64,000 nucleotides of DNA, from assembly GCA_949825065.1 (NCBI GenBank), contig OX463839.1, forward strand, positions 32,125,540 through 32,189,539, given 5' to 3'. Position 1 is the stretch's first letter; every line of letters begins with the position of its first letter. The notes beneath the pieces are model-generated. The model was not told the DNA's origin and ran no database searches. It was given only the letters and a program-made list of their open reading frames with translations. This stretch comes from Odontocerum albicorne (taxonomy: Eukaryota > Arthropoda > Insecta > Trichoptera > Odontoceridae). A program made the translations under genes and the position numbers. Shown piece by piece: positions 39,701-54,700 of the stretch.

Positions 39701-42700
39701 ATGTTAGGCAGAGAGAACATACCTCCACTTCATTCTATCTTGGAGCCAATCTTTCGTCACATCACCTTCATGCAGTATTCCTATTAGAATATGTTAGGCA
39801 GAGAGAACATACCTCCACTTCATTCTATCTTGGAGCCAATCTTTCGTCACATCACCTTCATGCCGTATTCCTATTAGAATATGTTAGGCAGAGAGAACAT
39901 ACCTCTACTTCATTCTATCTTGGAGCCAATCTTTCGTCACATCACCTTCATGCCGTATTCCTATTAGAATATGTTAGGCAGAGAGAACATACCTCTACTT
40001 CATTCTATCTTGGAGCCAATCTTTCGTCACATCACCTTCATGCCGTATTCCTATTAGAATATGTTAGGCAGAGAGAACATACCTCTACTTCATTCTATCT
40101 TGGAGCCAATCTTTCGTCACATCACCTTCATGCCGTATTCCTATTAGAATATGTTAGGCAGAGAGAACATACCTCCACTTCATTCTATCTTGGAGCCAAT
40201 CTTTCGTCACATCACCTTCATGCCGTATTCCTATTAGAATATGTTAGGCAGAGAGAACATACCTCTACTTCATTCTATCTTGGAGCCAATCTTTCGTTTC
40301 TGACACACCTCGCGGAGCATATTAAATATAATATAGAATATAATAATAAAAGTGTTCCATTAGTCTCTATTTCAGAATTTAATTCACTTGAGCATGCCAC
40401 ATCTTTTCTGGTCTTCTCAAACTTTTTGTAAATTATAAACTATTTGCATAGATTTTTTATCATTCATTCTTTCTACGTGACCAAATAATCTTAACGCCGC
40501 TTTCTTCATTTTAAACATTGCATATTTTTTCAATCTACGTTCTTTTTAATATTTTCATTCCTTGTTCTATCATACATAACTGTTCCATACATTCTACGCA
40601 ACCATCTAATTTCTACCGGATTTGGCTTACTTTCACCACTTATTTGTCACGTCCAAGTTTCGCTTACATATCCAAATGTTGGAACCCAAAATGAGATTGG
40701 CTTCTCTTGAAATGCTTTGGTCGATAAACACATTACATAACCCCCCATTCACTATATTGCCCGCTGTTACTCTTCTTTCAATATCGCACTTCGCGCAACC
40801 ATCTGATGTGAACATGCTTCCAAGATACAAAATTTCTTCGGCTTGCTCTAACGTTTCGTTTTTAATTTTTATTTCACACTTTTTACATAATTTTACTTTC
40901 GTTTTACACACTTTTACTTTCTCTGGCGTATTTAAAAAAAATATTCAGTGTTTCAAATTAAAATCTGAAACACTTTTTTGATCAAATACCAATAAAATAA
41001 ATAAAGCTGCATCTTCATCTTCTTTCGTATGGTGCCTCATATATACGAGTACATATTGTATTGCATTATACTACACTTTCATTGTGTATAGTCTATTACA
41101 TCCTGGGCAATATATTCAAATCAACAAGAAAATCGCTAAAAGGCCTAAAGTGAAAACATGACTGGATTTTTTTTCTTCTGGTTTCCAGTGGAATTTGAGC
41201 CCGCAGCCCTCGGGTTAAAACACAAACGTCAACTAGGCCAGACCACACCATACTTGACAAAAAGAGGTAACATACAACTCCAGGGAGCAGGCACACACAG
41301 TCGTTAATTATGTTACACAACATTATTGTGTTCGGGAATATAAAAATGCCTTTGCTTCTTTTCCACAATTTCTGTTCTTAATAAAGTGTTTCGTTTTAAC
41401 ATAATTGAGTATATTTAAAGGAAATTTTTCACTTATTTTTTCCAGACGAAAGTGTCACTAGGCCTCTGTCTACCAACAAGCTGCACTGAAAAGAATTTGG
41501 CTACGTACATACAGCACTTCTTGGACTCCCGAACTCTTCATCACCAGCAAATATATAACACTTCTCTGACGATTCTAGAAATCAAGAAAACAGTTAACAA
41601 TTTTTCCATCACTGATAACGCAATATCTGTTTTATTTGTGTAAGTAAGTTAGTTGCTCACATTACTACTTAGTAACAACAGTAAGGTCCGAGTTCGTAGT
41701 CCGGCCCAAACACTATGTACTAATTTCTAGCCTTAAAATTTCGTGATTTGTATTCAGAGTCGCACCTTATACGTTTCAAGCTTTAAAATAAGGTAATAAA
41801 ACAACACGACGCGCTTATTCAAGAGCGCTAAGACAAATTTGTACGAAATTTTACTTTGAATACTAATTTCTTCAATAAAAAACAAACAATTAAGATTTAG
41901 TATTTAATGCTTAGGTCGAATTGTAAATTCAGGCTTTAGTCGTATACTAATAAATACAATAAGATAATATTAACCATCCAGAAGATACATTCTGAATTCC
42001 CATTTGACCTTAATCTGACTTTGAGTTGAACTTGAACCATAGTATCCCTGCGTTACGACAGAACTTGCATAAAAAAATAGTTGTCAGATTGTTGGGTTGC
42101 CAGTCTACAGTTTTTTTAATATCGGTATATCTCTCTCTTCTTGAATAATGGCCGTAAACTCCCATATAGTATATATCGGTATATCGATCTGAAGTTAACG
42201 TTAACAAGTTCGACGTATAACCGTTTTTTTTTGTTTTCAACGTGTGAATAGTCTAGAAATATTTTCGGCGTTAACGTATCACCTACAGTAAACCCTCTAT
42301 TTTTCAGACCTCGATTTAACGGACTTCGGATTAAACGGAGAAAATTTCAGGTCCGTATATCAAACGTGAAAATTAACTCCCTATTAATGTTATCACTTGT
42401 AAACAATGTTCGTTCGTAAACAAGTTTTAAATTTTTAAATTTCGTTTTGTTTTTAAGAACGTTGTTTATTTGTTTAGTTAAATATAATTAAAGTGCATTT
42501 TCGGAAAAATGTTTATTTATTTATTTATTTCAATTTAGCTTGCATCCTTGTTTATTGGTCTCAGAAGTACGGTGAGTACATAATCAATAATATGTAGAAA
42601 TAGGAACCTTATCTGTGCAATTAAACTTCTCATACAGACTTAATTTTAATTACACACGTATCTACATACGCATTCGGTAAACCTAATAACTATATAACAT

Positions 42701-45700
42701 ACCTTCGGCTTTAACCCTTTAAGTGCCGGAAGTTATTAGTATGGCCGTACCTAGCAGGCCGTGATTTTTTCAACAAAAATAAAACCTAAAAAATTTCTAT
42801 TTTTTGTATACAGATATAAAGGATATTATGAAAACTTACTAAATATATACACCGTGGGGCGATTGAGCTGCCGTTCACTCAGAAAAACACAGTTTAAATA
42901 TTCACAAAATGTCAGGGTTGTCACAACTTGACACAGAAAACACGTTTACTTATAAATATAGTGGAAAATAATATACTTTGTAAACTAAAATCAACAAAGT
43001 TATCTGTATGATGTATAATAAAGCGCAAAAGGTAAATAAACTATAAAATAAAACCGTAAAGTCTATATAAACGTATTATTATGCCGCAAAACTACCGCCA
43101 ATAACTAAAGAATACATGAAAACACACTTTGTAAATAAATACTTTGAAAAATTAATAAAAATAACGCACAAAAGTAAAAAATCAACCATTGAACAAAACT
43201 ACAAACGAAGTCATTATAAATCATCGCAATTACGACGCAAAAAACTGTAGTCGGTAACCTTGTATCAGAGACACGTATTGACTGTCAGTGAAAGCTTTTA
43301 GAAAGATGACTGTAACTTTGATAATATCGGTAAATTGTAATATTTAAGTATTTCTTGACCATCCCAATAGATGTCCCTATGTGTTATAATTTATAAATTA
43401 TTACAATTGTATTTGATATTGGCTTGCGACAAGCTCAAAGGAGAGCGCGTTTACGCGTTCATTTTGTATGGCCGGCCTGGCGAGCACTGAATCGGAGAGC
43501 GCGTCAACGCGCTCGTGGCAGTGAACCGGTTAACGGACAACCCCTCGCCCGAATTATTCCGTTATATCGAGGTTTTACTATACTTTAATTACGGAATTAT
43601 GATTCAGAGAGTAGAATGCGTCAAAGGCTTATTAAAAGTATATTTTTTACAGTACTCTCATTTGGTCCTCATGTGAAAGAGCTATGTGAGTCTACTAATA
43701 GAGTATTGGGATTTATGATACGAGTCTACAAGTAATTTAAGGGGGGAAAGGTTATATATCCCTCTACAGTGCGCTGCTATAAAGCAAGTTGAAGTGTGGT
43801 GCATTGGATATTTGTTAATTTTAAATGGTGGAATAAGTCCATAGTAAATGTTCGAGAAATCTCTACCTGTGGCTTCTACCCGTGACTCGATCCTACAAAG
43901 TTTCTTCTAGGCATGTAGTTATAATATTTTCCAAGATTTTCCATGTATGTCTTTAGATTGCTTACAGAAGTAATATCTAAAAAAAACTATGTTGAAAAAT
44001 ATATGGTTTTATGTTCCTGATAACTATTTGAGACACTGATTTATGGTACTCATATTTAGACTGGTTATAAGTAAAACTGATTTGTGAAGTATGTTTCCTT
44101 GATTTCACGGGATGTCCCTTTTAAATGGGGCATACGATATTGAATTATTCAATAATTCAGATTTTTTAAAACATATTAAACTTTCTTAGTATGGGTGTTA
44201 ATTGTTTTGTCAAAACAATTACTTCTTATTTAATTGATTTATATAAAACAATTTTTGAAGCTTTGTATGTAATTAACATAATTTAACTTGTATGTGTAAT
44301 AAGTATGTAAAAATAAATAAAATAAAAATGTATTAATAATCTTTTTGATTCAGGATTGCGACAACAATCATTATATTAATGGTGATTGTCGGTACATGGT
44401 ATGACATAGCTGTATACCAACCAATGATCGAGCAGCGGAAATCTATGCAGTATGAAATAAATGGGAATACTGAATATGCATTCTCATACAATTCTAAGGA
44501 TCCTGCTCATAAAGGTAAACAGATCATTAACATACTCGTACATTCCCTTTGCTCTCGAATATATTTTATTCAATTTCAAACTAAAATCATGCTTATCTAA
44601 AAGACGCTCTTGGAAGCGATTTTGTCAAACTTTTGGTAAAAATTATTGAAAAATTTATGCTTTAGTAATATTAATCATGTTTGTATTATTTATTTTCTAA
44701 CTTAACATACATACTATCTCTCCATTTCGCTGTTGGAGTAGGCAAAAATTATAAGAGCGCCAACCTATCGACCATAATATATTATCATTCCATCGCCTAC
44801 TCCACATTCATACAAGCATCTCATACAGCTCGTTCTGTTTATTTTACTCTTACCTTTCTTTCTTTCAAAATTTCACTCACTTGGTTCAACCATACTTTTG
44901 TCGGTTGTTTTCTATCACGACTCTCACTTATTCTTGCTTTATACATTTGTTTAGTTAGTCTTTTACACCCATTCGTTCAACATGTTCAAACCTTCTGAAC
45001 GTGCTATTTTTTCCCATACTTAACACATCAGCTTTTAACTTCGATTAATTCTTAATATTTACATTTATGTTTCTGCCATACAACGAATCACCACATATTT
45101 TTCTTAGTACACGCATTTCCTTCTCATTTACTTGACTCCTTTCATTAGTTTTACACATTCAAGTTCCACTCCCATACATAAATGTTGGCTCTAATACGAG
45201 ATTCATCATTTTAGCAAATCTTGATATTGCTTGGTTTGAACATATGTACTATATTTTAGTGCCCTATTGGATATGTTTTATATTGCAACTTGTTGTTCAA
45301 TATATCCGTACTAAAAAAATCTTAAATTTGAGTGTTACGACAATCACCGTGTAGAGTGACGATAGTTATATTTTCTTCTTCACGATCGTATTGCTCATTA
45401 TTGAACACAGTGGCACGTATCATATCCCTAGTCCGATTCCCTTCTATCCTTGTTGGCATCTACACTCCACAGTTTAGGATGCAGTGATTAAAGGTAGTGT
45501 TGTTACTTCCCGTCAATTCAACACACTGGACGTCCTCCCCTTTGTGTGTCGTCCTTCCTCGCTTCCAGTAACCACAAGCCTTTCAAAACAGTTTCCTTCG
45601 CCACGAGCCATGTGTCCAAATAAATTAAGGATTTATATTTTGCTTATTGTTGACAATCTTTCAGCGATACTCAGATCTTTTCCTGAATGAATGTATTAGT

Positions 45701-48700
45701 ACTTTCACCACCCATTAATAAATTTGAATTATTTCACCATCCATTAATAGATTTGAACTATTTCACCATCCATTAATAGATTTGAACTATTTCACCATCC
45801 ATTAATAGATTTGAAACACAGGTATCTTAAACCTCCAAAAACTTGGCAGAAAAATGTTCACACTATTGGAGGGGGAGTAACATAAAGGGTGGCTCACACT
45901 ATTGGAGGGGGAGTAATACAAAGGGTGGTTCGAACCGACAACATTTAATACGGAAGTTTAAAGAGAGTAAAAGAACAATTCATACAATGTGCGGTCATAA
46001 CTCAATTATAAGCTATCAAGTCAATATATGAAGTCAGTATAATTTAAACTTTACTAACTCACTCGGACGACAAACTTAGAATATTGATTTATATACAACA
46101 CAAAATAGTTTTAGATACAACATTGTTAGTCAATAAAATAATAATAGCTCTTAAAATAACGATTTTGAAGATATTTTATAACAAAAATGTTTATTTAATA
46201 ATCAGCTTAATTTTACATTGTGGCGTATTTGATACTAAGTTCATAACAAGGTTTCAGAAATTGCATTAAAAATATTTGTTTCCAGAATAAATAATCCAAC
46301 TTGCCAAGAAAAAAATAAAAAGATTAGCTATTGGAAATGCACAGATAAAAAAATAGATCAAATATACTAGTAGTAGATTAAAGACACTTGAAATGTAGAT
46401 ATACATAAAAAATCTGAATTCACATTGGACGAACTTAACAGAGCAACTCCATTATCCTAATTAACGTTGAAATTGAAAGAGAAACGCTCACAAATTGAAA
46501 GTTTGCAAAGTGTCGTACGAGTATTTAAAGCATGTCTTGCGGCACTAATGCAAGAAAACCCTATTTTGTAAAATATCCAATTGACTACTTAACTGTAACT
46601 AGCTCTATTACTTACATACTCGTATTATTATTTTGCTATTTTTACAGATCTTACAAATGGATATGCGAAAAAGATAACATATGAAGAGGTTGTGTTGAGT
46701 ACTTGGGAGAAAATAATGCTGTGTTTCAGTTGGAAAGCCAATTTTAATACCGTTTTCAGCATGACACCAAAACCAGGAACATTGTTGCCAATTTGTGGGC
46801 TAAGGTATACACTTATTCATATTATTTGCAATGTTTCATTTTTAAGGAAAAAAGTTGTCGTCTAGCGTTTAATTGATAATTACGATTTTAAGACTTAAAA
46901 TACCAATTCTCATTTTATTTTGGATTAAATCAACTTTCCATTGAACCTAATAGTGTCATTGTGCATATGTTTTCGAATTAATTTGCAAATTTATAAAGTT
47001 AAATATTTTTTACTTCTAAATAAAATATTTTTGATGGTTAATGTGTTCAAATTAGAATGTGCGCCAGCGCCAGCGCCAATCAGTGAGCAATGATGATAAG
47101 TTAATAACGTTTATTGAGAATATAGCATACTCTTACAAGTATGTTTTAAAAGCGTGACCATAGTAAGCCTACGCTATCAAATTTTTGAATTATACCACGT
47201 TTATCAATATGAAATCAATTTTTTTATCATCGATTCGTTAGAAATATTAAACTTTCTTAACACTGTTAACAAATGGAGAGAAATTTGTAATGAGTATTCT
47301 GGTATATTCTCAGGTATTACTTATTTGTAATGACTATTCTGATATTATATATTCTCAGATATTACTTATTTTTTTCGGAAAAAAAGTCAATATTGAAATG
47401 CTTTTTGTTCCTAAATAAAAACAAATATTGATAATATTAAAAATATTGGACAAATTAATTTTTTTGAAAAGAAATTGCACTTTTCAATTAATATTCCAAC
47501 TTTAATCTGTGGAGCTTCAAAACGAAAAAAAATCAAATATTTTTGTTTTCAGAGTATATACTACGCACTTCATTATTGTAACTCACTCGTTCCTCTATGC
47601 TCTCGATTTCTACGACAACCGAGTGTTCTCCTTCACAGTGATAGATTTGGTAGAGACACAGATTTTCAGCAACTCTTCCCTATCTACAGACGCTTTCTTT
47701 TGCATCAGGTCAGTATAGTTCTTTATAATTAGGTCAGTGAGAGCCCTTATAATGCACAGACGTGTGTTCACGTGCTCTGATATTCACGATCAATTCGCAA
47801 CCACCCCGAAAATGACATATCGAAACGTCGGCCAAAATCCTCAAAAGGACCAAACCAAAATAAGACAAATTTTCGCGGATTTTCTAAAAAAACAATTTTT
47901 CTGATACATGTATACGTACTCGTGAAAATATCTATCATAAGAGTTGTTATTTTAGATATGTTGAGGTGTAATATTTTTTTTACATGTGTTCTTTTAATAA
48001 CATGGTTATCTCAACCATACTAATTTAAAAAAATATTAATAATATTTGAGCCACATTGTACGGCACCGGTACAAATACTGTAGAAATAGGTGGATAGCTG
48101 CTGCTCAATGCTCGGAGATTTCGGCTCACGGTGAAAAGGTCGGGGAAAAGTAGCAGGGTGAAGAGATTCCTCTTTAGCAGGTAGTAGATGGTCGCAAATA
48201 AAAGGCAGTGGACTGGAGTGAATTGAGAATGTATTTTTTTGGCTTTTGGCGCTCCTTATGTTCGGTCAATCGCTCATTGCAAGCACCTATTTTCGCCCGT
48301 GCATGCCGTCATAACTTGCGAAATATCACAATTCTCGCAAGTTTTCGCATGCATGGGCTGACCAACTTTTGATACTGTCTCGCGATGGCCGCACATAAGG
48401 AACATTTCAGTTACGGTTGTGACACAGCACGGACCTCGACAAACATAAAATATATTATACATACAAAACATCAAAAAATACCCAAGAATTTACCATATAC
48501 ATCAAAATACCAATATTATACAAACAAGAAAATAAAAACATGTTTTAGGTGACGCATACGTCCGATTCACACATATTTTGTGATTTTCACAATCAATAAA
48601 AATATGAGTGCCAAAAAGTCACGGTTTCAACCGAAACTTAAAACCTGTTTTTATCATTTAATGATTCATTTAAATAATACAAATATTATATGATTTTTTT

Positions 48701-51700
48701 ATGTACCGTTTAGTGACCGAGTCGCTGTAAGGAAATGTTTTATTTTATTTTTCAGTGGATTTTTAATGGCGTATGGATTCTTCAAGATCACATCAGACAA
48801 GGAGACTAAATCTTCCTGGGAAATCATAAAATCTTATTTAAACGGCGTACTGAAAAGATTTCTACGGTAAATGCATTTTTTATTTAGAATATATTTAAAA
48901 AACTGGATAAAACTGTTATTGTCTCTGCTCAAAACTTAAATATTTGAATATATATTTTTTTAACTTTAAGTGTAATATTTTTTAAATAACGTATTTAACA
49001 TGACTTACAATACTTCACATTGAATGAAATAAACATCATTGATGATAGTATTTCTTCAGGTACTAGAAATAGGTAGTGTTTTAGTTATTTTTGTATCTCA
49101 ACCCCGAGTCAAAAAATTTAAAAGCGCTAAGACTGGTTAGAAAGGCACACACATATTTAAAAATAAATTGGCTTAAAACCAATATCTAATTTGTATTCAA
49201 TTTAAAACAGTGACTATTTTCTCTAAAAAAAAGTAGTCAATATAATGAACAGTTTTTCTTCATACCCTATCCAATACATAATTTAGTGTTGGTGTGGTAC
49301 AGTCTTTAACAGATTGTTTTATAAACTATTTATTATTCAATCGTCAGTATTTCTTATTGTTAGTCTAGACACGGTTTTCTCGAAAATCTAAGTGGTTTCC
49401 CGATATTGATAAATACATATTTACGTTGTCTAAACCAGCTGTTCCCAACATATTTTAATTACGAAAAAATCTTTTTCACCTTGAAAAAAAATTGGTCCTA
49501 ACACATTTTACTGATATGAATAAAACAACAAATCATAAATAATTTATTGACAATACAAAAAAAAATTATGAAAAAGAAAATATTATTAATCCGATCTGGT
49601 TATTAATGTGAAGGATTACTATTATACATCTTCTTTCCTTGCAATACTCTCAAAATTTGGTTTAATTATGGACAGCTGATCTCTAATATCTAGAAAAGCT
49701 TCTAGCTTGCTTGTGTATTTTGTTCGGAATATGCGGGATTCACGCTTTTTCTCAGATAATGAGAGGTTAAATAAAATCCTCATATGTATTTTAAACTATT
49801 AATTAGAACTCAAACACTGATTTTATTGCGGAACCCCAAATTTTATCAACAGAATCCTTAGAGTTCCGTGGAACACAAGTTGATAACTTTTGATTCAAAC
49901 CATTTTAATTAACATAAAAACCAATTTCTAAGCGTCACCATACAGTGACAGCAACTCTGGACTTTAATGTTTTGATAAAAAGCATTTAACGAATATTTAT
50001 CTTGTAAAATAATATTTGCCATTGACAAAATAAAACTGTTGAAAAATCTTTATAGAAATCTGACGTTTTAATAATTTATCGACGTATTCCAGGCATAACC
50101 TTTAAATCATGTTTAAGAAGACAAACACACCTGACTTAAAATATTCAGGTTTGCGTTAAGTGTATTTTTTTACCTGTAAATTTTTCATTTTGGAGGTGAG
50201 GCTGTTTTGAACAGACTTAATCGATATTGAATATTTATTTTAAAAAAATACATCACCCCCTCAGAATAAACTACATCACAACATGTTGTTAGCTTGTTCT
50301 TCCTCAATTTATATTTAGATTTAGTTGCTAATTTTTACTCGCCAATATTTATGGACTGTTACTTTATACTTGAATAATTTTATTTACATAACAAGTATCT
50401 ATAATATACATACACAATATATGAAAAAGCCGTACAAAAATAAGTAATTCAACGTGGACACTCACAAGTGATGGATAGCTTGTTGGAGTTTCGGTCCGAT
50501 GGTAGGACACCTTACTCCTTCATCGGATAAGTTCTGACTGTTAAGATATTTGTGATTATATGTGTATAAATACGGATGTATTGCTTGCAATTTGTCGAGT
50601 TCTAATTAAACTATGATCTTGCTTGCACCTTATTAACGACATATAAAGATGAAAATTATTTAATTGCTTTGTTATCATTTCTCATTAATTTGAGAAGTTG
50701 TGAGACCTAATTGAATGAACCACATGAATCAACTCTTGGTGTATTGTATCAATTCAAATAAATCGACAACTCATTTCACAATCTCATCCATACATTTCTC
50801 AATAATATAATGTACTCGTATTTACGAGTAAAAGGTTACATAAGTTTTTACTACAATTAACTCATCGTGCAAATTCAAGTACCTACTCAAACTATTACGA
50901 TGTCTTATATATACTATTATAATAGCTAAAAGGTTTTTATTGAACTTTCTGTTTTGGAACTAGGCAAAATTCCACATGGTAAAAATTTTAAAGTTTTTGA
51001 TTGAACAAAAAAAAGAAGATATTTAAACTAAACTCAAATTAAGTGTTACATTCCTTATTTCTGAAAAACATAGTTTTAATAATTGGGATGTTATACAAAT
51101 AATACAGAAAAGTAGAATACTGGATTATATTCATTTAATTTTCAGGTAAATAATAATTGACTGAATAAATAACTTCATAATGGAAAATTGTTAACTTTTT
51201 ACTTGTTCTCTGTATCGTTCAAACTTTCATTGAATAAATTGTTAAATACTGACTGACTGTTCCTATACATGAACAATTTTTTTCGTAATTAAATGAAATA
51301 CCAAGAAAAAATTGTATTTTATGAAATATTTCTTATCCAGGTTCACACCATCTTACATGTACGCAATGGGCCTAACTGTCATATTGGCCACTTGGCGACA
51401 TAAGGTAGACTCCCTATGGCTCAATGAGAGGAACGACATTCACTGCCCGCAGTACTGGTGGACCAACTTACTCTACATCAACAACATCTACCCCGGCAGG
51501 AAGATGTGTATGTCTTGGACTTATTATCTCGCCAATGAAATGCAGTTCTTCGTTATTATTACCCTCGTTTTCCATCTTTCAAAAAAGTAAGTTATTTTAA
51601 GGGTGTATTTAATCGTAACCTCGTATAACAGAACTCCACTTAAGGGAAAATCTGGTATTGCAATGTTTTATAGGTTGATTGTTTGTTAGAATTGTGAAAG

Positions 51701-54700
51701 GAATCATCAGATAGTTTAGCTACATTGCGCAAGATTTACGAAACAAATATTTATCTCTGAAATTAATAGAGAGCGAGGAAAAGGTAGGACGAGGAAAAAA
51801 TCGAAGAAGATAGTAGGAGAAATTTTAATTTAGGAAAACGTAAGAAGTATGAAAATCAGGAGAACATGAATGGATATGAATGAGGCGACAGAACTGTACA
51901 TGGATAGAAAGGCGTGGAGATCTATTATCTGTGCGTATCCCAAAAGACAGATGACGTGATATCATGTTTGTACTTAATTACTTAACTAACGATCAAATAA
52001 CTACAATCGCAGAAAAGGCTATAAATTGTGTCTGTATAACGCTAGTTGTAACAAATCGATGGGTAAATCGTGCCATGAGCATTGGAACCCGTTCAATAAA
52101 AGAAATTATCATAATTTTCTCAGGCGAACTACACTCGTTACACACGATAAACATTTTCCAGAGATAAAATACTGTTTTTCTATTTACTATGTTTGGTTCA
52201 GGAAGACGTTACCTTTAAGACTTGGCATGCTATTAATTTTCAAAATGTGTGCTAAGTGATTAATTTTCAATGTGTCCCACGGCGAACTGATGTGGCGCGA
52301 TTAATGCCCACTAGGGTCACGCGGGATATTAAAAAAACAGTTCCAGGCAATCTTTAATCAATAAGTTTTCTTAACCCTCCGATCGGTGACAGCCCCGGCG
52401 GCGTTAAAAAAGTGACAAGGTCTCTAGGGACCGTCAAAAAATTGTATGGTATTATCATCATGCAGGTGTGTCTTGATGGTTTTGTATGTTAGCTTATGGT
52501 TGTATAAGGTGCCTCAATGTATATAGAAGGATAAAATATAAGTATAAAGGCAAAATAATAAGTTTTTTTTTGGTAATTTAGGTTTTATTTGACAGGTAAA
52601 AAATAAAAGTTGAAATAAATGTATTATTGTGCTGCTTATTCATGGTCAGCTAACGCAAGAATGCAGGTATCGCACCGATACAATAATGCTGAATGCTCAG
52701 CATCAACTGCTTTATTGCAGGTATAGCAATATGATCTGGTTTTGCGCTGGCGTCCGTTCTGCGCACGATATAATTGGCATGATGGCCGATTCTTTCAGAT
52801 GCAAATGAAGGTTCAGCTCCTGATTTTGGTCTTGCTACTACCGGAAAATATATAAAAAATAAAAGATGTTATTTCTATGTTTGTGCGTTTCGATATTCAA
52901 TTTCAATTTTACCTTTACATCAAATGCTTCCATAGCAATTCGAATTTTGGGATAGCACATTATGCGTGTATGGTGATAATACCATACAATTTTTAGCTTA
53001 TGGTTATGTAGCTTATGGTTATGTAAGCTTATGGTTGTATAAGGTGCCTAAATGTATATAGAAGGATAAAATATAAGTATAAAGGCAAAAAAATAAGTTT
53101 TTTTTGGTAATTCAGGTTTTAGTTGACAGGTAAAAAATAAAAGTGGTAATAAATGTAATATTGTGCTGCTTATTCATGGTCAGCTAACGCTAGAATGCAG
53201 GTATCGCACCGATACAATAATGTTGAATGCTCAGCACAAACCGCTTTATTGCAGGTATAGCAATATGATCTGGTTTTGCGCACGATATAAGTTGCAAACG
53301 AAGGTGCAGCTCCTGATGTTAGTCTTGCTACTACCGGAAAATATAAAAAAAATAAAAAATGTTATTTCTATGTTTGTGCGTTTCAATATTCAATTTCAAA
53401 GTTACCTTTACATCAAATGCTTCCATAGCAATTCGAATTTTGGGATAGCACATTATCCGTGTATTGGTTGCTCGTTCTTTGATATTTGAAATTGCCAATT
53501 GTTTCGTCAACAATTGCAAAAACGAACGTCGCTTGTCTGTTTTTTGAACAGGCTTCATCTCATCGTAAATTACGAATGCGGTCAATGCAGCAATATCTAT
53601 CATGTTGTAGAACATTGCAAGTGGCCAACGATTTGTTGAACGTTTGCATGAATAAGTGCCAAGCATCTGATCCATTGTGTCCACCCCAGATTTATGGGCA
53701 TTATAATCCAGAATGACCATTGGCTTTCGCTTATCGGTTTCACTATCTACCGAACAACTATAATGCATTGTAAACAACAGCAGGACCGATTTATTCTTCT
53801 TGGGCACGGCAAATACGATTCATTTACGATTTCTTTCAATAATGGTACAAGTCAGGTATAAGGTCCCTAAAGATCTTGTACCTGATTCCCGTACAAAATG
53901 TTTTCAAACCTTAATAAAACACGAACGAGTGATCTTACCGCTTTGAAACCGATTTTAATCGCTTCAGCATGTTTTTTTTTTGAATACATGCAGCATCACG
54001 TTTTCAAAACATACAATGAGAAAGTTGTGAGCAAACAAAAATCGAAAATGTCCCCAGGGACCTTGTCACTAATTGGAGGGTTAAATGAATAACACCAAAC
54101 TAGTCAAATCAATATAATTTTTATGTTGTATTTATAAAATGTTTCTTTAATCGACGCAATCCTTAATTTCTAAATACATTTTCCTTATACTAGAATTTAT
54201 ACTTATAGATATGCTGTATTTCATATTATTTATGATTATTTTTTTATGATAAACCTGTTACATAAGGTCATCTACCCTTTTCACAAATACAATATCTTAG
54301 AATGCAAATATTTTCTTGAACATAACAAAGTTATTTAAATTAAATAATCATAATAACATATAACTTCAATAGTAATTTGATTGTTTCATAAAAATGGCCA
54401 TCGGCAATATTTGTAGATGACACAGCAATTATATAATGATGACATCTGAATAATATTACAGTCACCCTACAACTTTATAAACGTCCTCATTAGGAGATTC
54501 ATGATAATAAGGATGTTTATAATATTGAAAATTACCTCTATAGGCTGATGGTAGATCGTTTGACTCCACCCAGGAGTTAGTATCATATCCTGGTCTATTT
54601 TTTTCATTTTATAACAATTTGGCGGCTTATTGCAAGGTGGCAATCGCATCCAATCAACCAGACAAAAGTTTATTAAGAATATTACATAAACGGAAAAAAT

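Noticed and set aside
39482..40302. Regular 90-bp array as a CRISPR or similar system
   Set aside because: There are no unique spacers; the entire unit is repeated and derives from a LINE end in a eukaryotic genome.
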